Position numbers and translations under genes: made by a program. From Ectobius pallidus (Eukaryota > Arthropoda > Insecta > Blattodea > Ectobiidae): a stretch of DNA of 64,000 nucleotides. Shown in pieces: positions 54,032 to 64,000 of this stretch. Position 1 is the first letter of the stretch; every line of letters starts with the position of its first letter. Where the stretch lies: contig CAXKWD010000007.1 in assembly GCA_964059195.1 (NCBI GenBank), forward strand, positions 25,741,023-25,805,022, in the 5' to 3' direction. A model generated the notes under the pieces. The model did not search any database. It worked only from the letters and a program-made list of their open reading frames with translations, and was not told the origin of the DNA.

Positions 54032-54775
54032 CAGTAAAACCCTGATAATAAACGCCCATTTATTACGCTATCCCACTTTATACGCTCTTTTCATCTGGCC
54101 CCTTGACATCACTATATAAAACTATATAAAATCCACCTCTTAATACGCTTGTTATCCCATTTAATACACTCTTTCGTCTGCTGAAAATTCCAAAATATCA
54201 TGCTTTTAAGGATGATGAGAAATATTTTCCAGATATCTCCATTTACCGTTAGCGCCCACACGTTCGATAGAATGGAACGCAACTCTTGAGTACCTGCAAG
54301 ACAATTCATAGCACGGACTCAGTCCTCCACGGTCCTACTTGCTGCCAGTTTTAAATTGCATTTTGACTTAATCTTGTGTAGAAGTGCCAAGTGATTTGTT
54401 AGTGCCAACATGAGTAAAGGAGTGAAACGGAAAGCTTTGTCGATGTCGGAGAAATTAGAAATTCTCCATAAACATGATGAAACACCATTTTGAATCAGAA
54501 ACAGTTGGCGGAATCATTACGAATCCCTTCTTTGATGCTTAGAACAATAGTGAAAAATTGTGAAGCGGTTTACGAATTGTACTACTGTACTGTAGTCTAT
54601 TTCTTCTTACTCTTTTCTGAAAGGAAAGAATATAAAATACTAATCAGCATAATTACTGTATTTGATCCTTAATTTGATTCAACAAATGTTTATTTTAATT
54701 CATATCTTGGTGTTTAAATTTTTTTAATCTAAAAAAAGACCCTATCTTGAAGAGCGTCTTGCTGAGGTTTCACTG
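54032..54775 (+). mobile_element. pogo/Tigger-like transposon relic
   Basis: CAGTAAAACCCTGATAATA at the left and its counterpart ...GAGGTTTCACTG at the right are the CAGTGAAACC-type ends of pogo/Tigger elements; TA flanks both (54030-54031, 54776-54777). It is 744 bp long and keeps only the start of a transposase gene. Confidence 0.82.
54410..54595 (+). pseudogene. pogo-type transposase N-terminus, frameshifted
   Basis: From ATG 54410 the frame shows KRKALSMSEKLEILHKHDE, the first helices of the CENP-B-like helix-turn-helix. It then hits a TGA at 54492, while the next frame continues KQLAESLRIPSLMLRTIVKN. A frameshift near 54490 splits the HTH domain. The DDE domain is absent. Confidence 0.8.
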
Positions 54776-55639
54776 TATTACTTTTATTAAGGGGTTACAT
54801 ACACGTCCTATTGTTAAAATTAAGTTTTTGTATTCCCCGCTTCTGTAATCCCTATTATGATGAAATTTAATATGCACTGTATTTAAAACCTACTTTTCAG
54901 TCTGAAAGAAAAAATGTTATCATGCATTCTTAACTTTTGAATTTCTAATTTTCAAGTTTTTCATCATGACTTTTTACCAAACTGTTGTTATAAGATATAT
55001 TTTAAATATATTTTTGTTTTTCTCTTAGTGGTAATATTCATATTAGCAAGCTGTAGCAAATTGATAAAATATTTGCATGGAATAGGGGGAAAAAAATTTC
55101 ATTTTACATACTTTTTTCCTGATTTTTTAAAAATAATTTAGTTATGTTTAAAGATGGAACAAAAATAAAGCTCTGCTTGTTGTTTACACAAATAAGGAGG
55201 ACTGTGCAAATTTTCAGGGGATTGTCCTTAAATTGTAAAAGTTATCATTTAAACAATTTAAAGAAATACAGTTTTTTTTTTCAAGGAAAGTTCCATATAA
55301 TTTACTTATTTATTTGTGAAATTATTGTTGCACCCCTAATAGACATTTTGTTGCTTAACTTGACCAGATTTGAACTTATTGAATTTTTTTATAGATATAA
55401 ACCTAGAAGTTCATAAAAAAGCTAACACACATAAAAAATGCATTTTTTCACCCTTAAGGTATGCAACACTTAAAGTTATAAGCCAACACTATAACAAATA
55501 TCATAATAAAATTAAATAATCTTTGTAGACAGGATAGAATTAATGCCATAATTATAATAATTATGCATTAATTCAGTTATTTCAAACAGCTAGGGTTTGG
55601 AAGATGCCAGGCAATAATTATCTTGCATTGAAACTTTTA
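54776..55639. other. Btk29A intron, nothing recognised
   Basis: Very AT-rich; the 90-codon frame at 55144-55416 has low complexity and no motif. Confidence 0.5.
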
Positions 55640-56803
55640 GGGCTGATTGTATAAACATCATTGAATGGAGTTCAATTACGATCTTAGTTCAGAAAATGAT
55701 CTGAGTTCAGACTAGAATCATGTTGTATAACACTGACTCACAATCAACTAATTGAAGTTCAGTTTTGATCTCTGTTCATATATGTGCGCTTGGCAACATC
55801 CCAGAAACAGCTGAGTATCTCGAGGCGAGAGCATTGTTACTCTTTTTTCCTTCGTATTCAGACTGTGAGTTGTGCAAAAGGAAGGGAAAATATGATCGAA
55901 ATTAAGCAGAAAAATCTTCGTTCCCCTAAGTTTTGCAAGGAGGAAAAGGATGTCCTGATTGAAATTGTCTTGGGAAAATATAAATACATTATAGAATCCA
56001 AAAGACAGATTCAAAGGCAAAATGTGTTGAAAAATATTCTGGAAATTTCAGTTCTGGCAATATAAATCGGCTTAAAATTTTCACTGCTACTGATGTGTAA
56101 ATACTTCATCTCAAGAATTGTATAAAAGCGCAGATGTAAGATTTATAGAGTAATGCTTTATGCAAAACATGAGGGTTTTTGTTCATCTGTTACAGTATGT
56201 TTGTCATTCATGGAAACCAGGTATTCCACTGAAATTTTCCTTATCGATTCTAAACTTGCCCCTGATGTTTTTACCTGATGACTGCCTTATTCCAGTGTAA
56301 AATCTCAGCTCTGAAAGGGATGATTGGTCACATAAAAAAGAGAATGAGAAAGCACTTGCTCTAGACAAGGTAAATTATTTTTTTCATCACGAGATATCTG
56401 TAAAATTGGAATGAGATGATAGTAATAACGTAGAGGTTATGTTGTAAAGTTCTGTTACACTGCATTTATAAGGAGCCTAACATAGCCTATATACGCACAA
56501 CTACAGTATAGCTAGAAATGTATGAAGTTGTCTTTTGTGTATTTTCTCGATATGTATCGTAACCACACAGGTAGGCCTAATATTATGTTTGTAATGAGCT
56601 GATCTTGTGTCTCAAATAAGAAAACAACCCCTTGAACTGAGGTCAATGAGTTTGATCAGAGAAATTTCTCCGGTCAAAATTGATCCTAGTTCAGTGCGAA
56701 TTGATAAGAGATTGACGTTTATACAACAAACATTTCCGAATTCAGCATGAACTGAGATCAGTTTCGCCTCTGATGCAAGATCAAACTGTGTATACAGTCG
56801 GCC
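55640..56803. mobile_element. Harbinger-like element with Myb/SANT-like fragment
   Basis: GGGCTGATTGTATAAACA at the left and TGTGTATACAGTCGGCC at the right are imperfect inverted ends, and TTTA lies next to each (3- or 4-bp duplication). Subterminal repeats of the GATCT(T/C)AGTTCAG type occur at both ends. It is 1.16 kb and non-autonomous. Confidence 0.72.
55892..56065 (+). pseudogene. Myb/SANT-like DNA-binding protein fragment of Harbinger type
   Basis: 58 codons from ATG 55892: MIEIKQKNLRSPKFCKEEKD, then VLIEIVLGKYKYIIESKRQ. The R-(x)-P-(x)-F...EEK..LIE.V..YK.IIESK pattern is the first helix pair of the Myb_DNA-bind_5-type domain encoded by Harbinger accessory ORFs. It ends early and lacks the remaining helix. 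Confidence 0.65.
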
Positions 56804-58557
<1,754 letters not shown>

Positions 58558-58938
58558 AGGCTGGTTTACACGACCAAATTAGGTTTCATAACTAAGTTCC
58601 GCAAATTTTTTTGCTTGAATGCACAAAAGCAAAATGTACTGGCAAAAGTGAGTTACAACACTATGCAGTTTCAGCTGATTCCAACTTCTGACAAAACTAT
58701 AGTAGTACTTTTGTTCGCGTTTTGTGAAATGAAGTGGGGTAGTGAGGAAATCGTGAAATGCCTTGATTCATATGTGTTTGAAACATGTGTATGGGATTTC
58801 AGCAATTAGCATTTCATATATAAGGTGAAATATGCAGTTGAACTGGAATAGTTTTGAAGAAAATGGGTGTAATTAGTTTCATGGAATCAGTTTCATGAAG
58901 ATAGTTACAAGTCCTAGTGTCATCATGTAAACTAGCCT
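58558..58938. mobile_element. Harbinger-type MITE, TTA duplication
   Basis: AGGCTGGTTTACACGA and TCATGTAAACTAGCCT form the ends, with TTA outside both (58555-58557, 58939-58941). It is 381 bp and non-coding. The open frame across it has no motif. Confidence 0.78.
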
Positions 58939-59125
58939 TTATTGTAATGAAATAGTATACTGATATTACTTTAAAAACTATTCAATGAATCACTCTGTGT
59001 ATCATTTGGCTATCAGAATTTGGTCCTATAATATCAACATTTTTTAATTAAAAAAATATTTTTCATAAATTTGAGGGTCAGGAGTGTGATATGCCCAGCA
59101 AGTTAATTTTGTTTTTCTCTTACAG

Positions 59126-59294
59126 CAAACTTCAGCATCAGAACCTAGTCCAACTCTATGGAGTGTGCAGTAAACACAGACCTATCTATATTGTGACTGA
59201 ATACATGCGCCATGGTTCTTTGTTAAACTACCTTCGCAGGCATGAAACTACTTTAGGAGCAAATGTTGGCATGTTACTTGATATGTGTATACAG
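59126..59294 (+). CDS. Btk29A: Btk29A exon: kinase hinge region
   Basis: 169-nt exon between CTCTTACAG and GTAAGA. It contains LQHQNLVQLYGVCSKHRPIY, IVTEYMRHGSLLNYLRRHE and LLDMCIQ. IVTEYM holds the Thr gatekeeper and hinge. It ends in phase 0. Confidence 0.97.
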
Positions 59295-59539
59295 GTAAGA
59301 TTACTCAACTATAAATGCAGCTTTACTAACATCAAATTTCTGCTGTTCTAGGTGATACATCAATGTTATCATATAATCTCATCAGCTCAGTAATTTTAGG
59401 CATTTAGAACAAATACTTATTAATTTAGATATTTTTATGGACTAGTTGATAAATAATTATGTGTCATAGGAGTAAGATTTCCTTCGGTGCATTTTTTTGG
59501 CCATTAATTTAATTAATTTTAATTTTTTGGCCTTCATAG

Positions 59540-60105
59540 GACCACTTTAGTCAGGTTTCTGGTTGAGGTTTTTCTTCTTTTTGTCAGCCCAGTACTTCTT
59601 CATCCTTTCTGACCGCAATTTTCTTTCTGCTTCTGGAACTACTCTTCCTATTCTCTGTTTGTTGATTTTCATCTGTAGTGTAGTGTGTTTGTCTTTCAAT
59701 ATCTTGAGTGTGTCTGTCTTGTATATTAAATCCTCTACTGTAATATGTAGCTCTGCCATATCTTCCTTAAGTTCTGTAATCCATCTTATATTTTTCTTAC
59801 TCTTACTCTTCCATAATTTTTCTACTAATTCTATTTTCTGGTGTCCGTAAAATATGTCCCAAAAATGATATTCGTTTTTTTTTTATTGTACTTGTCACTG
59901 GTTCTATTTCTTTATATACTGTTTCATTTGAAGCTAGTTTCCAGACTCCATTTACTTGGTAATTTTTGTTTAAACAGGTTCTTACTATTCTCCTTTCTAC
60001 CTTGAGTACTCTATCTATTGCAACTGTGTTAGTTGTTTTGAATAGTGTTTCACATACATACGTGATTTGCGGTTGAGTCACTGTTTTATAATGTTTCAAT
60101 TTGGT
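59540..60105 (-). pseudogene. LINE RT C-terminal fragment, family distinct from the RTE-like copies
   Basis: The minus strand reads MKHYKTVTQPQITYVCETLF, then VERRIVRTCLNKNYQ, GVWKLASNETVY, and KKRISFLGHILRTPENRISR, followed by a lysine-rich tail MKKYWADKKKKN in another frame. This is the C-terminal part of a craspedacusta/RTE-like ORF with the usual order YGCETW, ER+ILR, GHV.R. It has two or more frameshifts. Confidence 0.7.
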
Positions 60106-60189
60106 TGCTATTGAGAGGCACTTTTTATTGTATGTATTCTTGGTAACATGCTGTGCTCTAACCAGTTTTCAGTGTGTCCCATATACTGT

Positions 60190-60420
60190 GTGTACATTAT
60201 TAAGTGCCAGAATGGTAGTTTAGGAGATTGTGTGGTGGACGGGAAATGTCTGTCCGTCTGTGTGTCTGTACATCTGATAACTCGAATACACTTTATCGGA
60301 TTTTCATGAAACTTGGTATACACGTTTATAATATCCATGGGAAGAAGCCTATTGATTTTTGACTGATGCTGAAGTAACGACTAATTAATGGTCACATACT
60401 TTTTAAAGACAAATCATCAC
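60190..60420 (+). mobile_element. MITE-X, 5'-end fragment
   Basis: AGTGCCAGAATGGTAGTTTA through GGAAGAAGCCTATTGATTTT matches the start of 25575-26472 and the copies at 5691 and 6577. The right half is missing. Confidence 0.75.
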
Positions 60421-60651
60421 TACTACAACAAAGCCGTATTGGTAGCCATGGCCATGGCTCCATGCTCTGTTAAGATGTCATATACACATCATTCATAGCA
60501 GACTAAATGCATGAGTCATTAACAGGGCTAGGATTTATATGTACTAAAAAATGTCAAAATATGTACATATATATGTACTAAAAAATGTCAAAATATGTAC
60601 ATATATATGTACTTAAAAATGTCAAAATATGTACTAAAAATGTCAAAATAC

Positions 60652-60686
<35 letters not shown>

Positions 60687-60886
60687 AATATATTTTATAA
60701 TATATGGACATCAAAACAAATTTAACCACTAGACACTACATTTTGTTACTTTTAGAACCTATAATAATGCATTACAAATACTAGATTCATAAATTAAATT
60801 ATTCAATTTTTTTAGATCACTTACTTTATTTGTATTCATTCATTGATTATTTCTGCTACCATAACAGTATGCCACAAAATGTTGTT

Positions 60887-61063
60887 TTAAATTTTCAAAA
60901 GTGATTTGTATTGGCTGAAGCTTTGTTCTACTGCACATGAAGTGATTGGCGATTGTTTAAAATTCACTGATTCTAGTTTTACATTTGATGAGCTACTTAA
61001 GGTTGCACTGACTTTACACATTTCTTCATAGCCTGGATTTCTTGAAAACACATTGTCCACTTT
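60887..61063 (-). pseudogene. hAT transposase C-terminal dimerisation fragment
   Basis: The minus strand reads DNVFSRNPGYEEMCKVSATL, then NFKQSPITSCAVEQSFSQYK and LLKI, then TAA. PITSCxVExSFSxYKxLL is the hallmark of the hAT C-terminal dimerisation region. The frame upstream is disturbed by the hairpin at 61091-61164 and by stops; the catalytic core is missing. Confidence 0.75.
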
Positions 61064-61090
61064 ACATTTGATAAGAATGGCTAATGGCTA

Positions 61091-61164
61091 AAACATGATT
61101 CATGAACTCAAATGTATACATGGACATTTGTCCATGTATACATTTGAGTTCATGAATCATGTTT
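61091..61164. repeat. perfect 36-bp inverted repeat with 2-base loop
   Basis: The arms 61091-61126 and 61129-61164 are exact complements (AAACATGATTCATGAACTCA... on the left), with TT between. It lies inside the decayed hAT transposase region and looks like a local inverted duplication. Confidence 0.93.
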
Positions 61165-61779
61165 TTCACAATGTCAATATTTCCAGGTAATGTGAGATTA
61201 TTATTTTGTGGTTTCTGAATTATTTTTGTTATATTACAAAAATTTGATTCAATGTAACACAAATCATTTTTCACACATTCATTTCTGTACATAACTGTAA
61301 ACTTATCCTGTGCTGCCATATTTTCTGTCACTGAAAACGACAATTTTATATAGTTTTACTCTTAAGAATGAAATATGTATGAATATTGCATTAAAATCAC
61401 AAAATATGGACAAATATTTATTTTACATATAAATATGTACTAATGTCAGAAATATGGAAATATATGTAAAATAAATTTGTTTAATTTGAATAGAGGACAA
61501 CATAATAGATGGAGATAAGTGAAAAAAATGTGTCTATATGTGAAATTAAGAAATATGTAATTACATATAAATCCTAGCCCTGGTCATTATGCTGGATGAT
61601 TTTTTTTTTTAATACAGAAATAGAGAAACTTGCTGAAAGTTACAAGTAAGAAACTGCTAGCTACAAAATATATTAGTAAATTATGATACAAAAGTAGTAA
61701 GTAAGTAAAAGTAGTAACTAAGTAATTCCCAATTTCTCTAATGCTATTAACGAGTGTAAATCTTTAATTAATGTAATTA

Positions 61780-62287
61780 TATGGTAACTTCATCTTCAAG
61801 GAATTCTTTGATTGAGTAATATGTCTTCTGAAACAACCAGTGTTTTATTTTAATTTTGAACTGTCTGCTTCTTAATATCTTTGTGTAATTTGATAGTTTA
61901 TTGTAATATTGTATGCTTTACTGCCCATGTATTGTGGGCTGCGCTCTAGGAGGGTTAATCTGTGGGAAGGGAATTTTAATAACTGTTTGTTTCTAGTGTT
62001 GTGTTCATGAGTGTGCTGTGTGTTGTATTGGTCAACATTGGTGTGTACATGGGTTAGAAGTACCAGTAGATATATTGTAGGAAATTTTAATATTTGTAGA
62101 GTTCTAAAGAGTGGTCTACACAGTTCTCTGTAGGATGAATTTGTATGTTTTTTTTTTTTTTAATCTTTTCCCATTTGCAGGAGTTCTTCCAAACAATTAT
62201 TCCGTAAACCAGTATGGAATGAAAATAGCTGTAATAGACAATTTTCCTTATTTCTGTGCTTGTTATGTCAGCAAGATATGTCATATT
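61780..62287 (-). pseudogene. Jockey/CR1-like LINE C-terminal fragments
   Basis: The minus strand reads, in pieces, STEIRKIVYYSYFHSILVYG IIVW (62150-62290), then PPRAQPTIHG and FKIKIKHWLFQKTYYSIKEF (about 61790-61975). These phrases are typical of the C-terminus of non-LTR reverse transcriptases, with broken frames. Confidence 0.6.
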
Positions 62288-62570
62288 ATTACTTAGCTTA
62301 TTTTGCATGCTTTTACTGCATATAGATCATAATCACGTATTTAGAATGTTTGCGTGTACTAAAAGTTTCTTGTAATAATTCATTAGTGTACATCTATTTC
62401 AATTGTTCAGTGATGTCTTCTTTTCTGCTATTCAGTTTAAGTTTGCCTTTGTGAATGAGGAAACCATGAAGAACCCAAGTCCACGAGGTTTGATTTAAAC
62501 ACAGGGCCTTTTGCCTATTAGCCTTTAGTACCACTCTGATTGGTTTTAATGTGTCCATTACGACTGAGGA
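62288..62570 (-). mobile_element. SINE-B-like repeat, second copy
   Basis: Shares blocks with 30697-31056 (ATGTTTGCGTG, CAGTGATGTCTTC, AACCATGAAGAACCCAAGTC). It is shorter and its tRNA-like boxes are more decayed. It separates two LINE fragments. Confidence 0.6.
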
Positions 62571-62587
62571 ATGATACATGATACATG

Positions 62588-63240
62588 ATCGAACAGACCT
62601 ACATTACAAATGAATCATACGCACATATTATGAACACATTGCAACCTTTGGGATAAGTTAGAGCTCAAGTCCGTAAACAGGACATCACAGTAATCGAAGT
62701 GGGGCATGACCAGGGTTTGTGTTAGTCTTTTTTACAGCAGTAGGTAAGGGCATATTTAATCTTTTAAACATATGAATTAATGAGTTTACTTTTTTACATG
62801 TTTTGTTAATGTGATTTTCCCAAGTAAAATTTTTGTTTATCAGAACACCACGATTTTTTACCGAATCGCCAAACAGAATTACCGAATTGTTGATTTTAAT
62901 GGGTGTAAGGTTAATTTCATTCAGCTTATTTCTCAGTCACTGATGTCTCACAACTATAGCCTGTGATTTCACTAGATTCAGATTGAGTCCCAAACTGTGC
63001 ATTCATTCATCTGTTGAGTTAAGGTCTTCGTTTATGCTAGCTATTGCATCGTTGATGTTGTTAGTATTTGAATGTATGTACAGTTGTAAGCCATCCCCAT
63101 AGAGATGGTATTTGCTGTGTCGTTTACATATAGTAATGTTGTTTATGTACAGAGAAAATAGGTGGTATTTCTGAGTAAAACAGGAATGTGAGTTTGATGA
63201 TGCTGCATTTATCTTTGTGAGAGTCAGCATAGCTCATTTC
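62588..63240 (-). pseudogene. LINE reverse-transcriptase fragment with active-site region
   Basis: The minus strand shows LFSLYINNI, then HSKYHLYGDGLQLYIHSNTN, NINDAIASINEDLN, VILFGDSVKNRGVLINKNF, and KKVNSLIHMFKRLNMPLP. The expected YADD is YGDG here, so the catalytic Asp pair is damaged. This is a Jockey/R1-like RT palm and thumb, dead. Confidence 0.7.
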
Positions 63241-63413
63241 AATAGTAGGGTCTATAATAAATCCAATAGCTGAAAGAAACATCCTAATCATATAGTTTCA
63301 AATCATTCTGCAATAATCCATGCACCTCCTTGTAGTGTGTGTATTTCTTAGTTTCTAAGGACTTTTGCAATCATGGATCATATTATGTTAACTGTATGTT
63401 GGAAGGTTAATAA

Positions 63414-64000
<587 letters not shown>

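Larger units (their letters stand above)
60523..61582 (-). mobile_element. hAT element with transposase 3' remnant
   Basis: CAGGGCTAGGATTTATATGTA and its complement at 61562-61582 are inverted ends. GTCATTAA and GTCATTAT flank them (60515-60522, 61583-61590), an 8-bp duplication with one mismatch. Near the left end are repeated ATATGTACTAAAAAATGTCAAA units and a (TA)n run (60655-60683). The transposase is on the minus strand. Confidence 0.85.

Overview
The window is a large, intron-rich stretch of an insect genome, seen on the + strand. Its host gene is Btk29A/Tec29, the Tec-family non-receptor tyrosine kinase. Nine consecutive coding exons run from 26.9 kb to 63.6 kb: proline-rich linker, SH3, SH2, then the kinase domain up to the DFG motif. 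All have canonical AG/GT borders and matching phases. The exon phrases match insect Btk29A as I remember it (for example DDSQEHWWKVKD and [15 protein letters not shown]). The N-terminal PH/Btk-motif exons and the kinase C-lobe lie outside what I can identify. The repeat content (RTE-like elements with AAGT-type 3' tails, many hAT and Harbinger MITEs) suggests a large-genome insect, possibly a cockroach or relative; that is a guess.

Left part, 1-26.8 kb. A 43-bp minisatellite (1-705) is followed by the last exon and poly(A) signal of a second + strand gene that I cannot name (1107-1405). The rest is mostly mobile DNA: degraded RTE-like non-LTR copies, a 1.73-kb palindromic transposon carrying a transposase 3' end in both arms (5.5-7.25 kb), a hAT MITE with a perfect 8-bp target duplication (7.8 kb), and a complete Ty3/gypsy-type LTR retrotransposon on the minus strand (10959-20950). 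The LTRs are about 2.46 kb and nearly identical, and the gag-pol frame is broken by one in-frame TAG. A hAT-like element and an RTE copy split by a MITE follow.

Right part, 26.9-64 kb. The Btk29A introns carry three tRNA-like SINE families, long microsatellites, hAT elements (one with another element nested inside), a full-length Jockey-type LINE (42016-46608) with two intact overlapping ORFs and an exact 11-bp target duplication, a second small palindromic transposon, a 3.48-kb composite element with about 0.84-kb inverted repeats around a captured gene 3' end (49164-52642), a P-element-like copy with a split THAP exon pair (52881-53811), a pogo/Tigger relic, two Harbinger-like elements, and 3' fragments of several LINEs.

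The best candidates for something undescribed are the palindromic or inverted-duplicated transposons, above all 49164-52642, and the P-like THAP MITE. I see no CRISPR array, rRNA or free-standing tRNA gene. Element boundaries rest on terminal inverted repeats and target duplications read by eye; family names rest on remembered motifs, with no database search.
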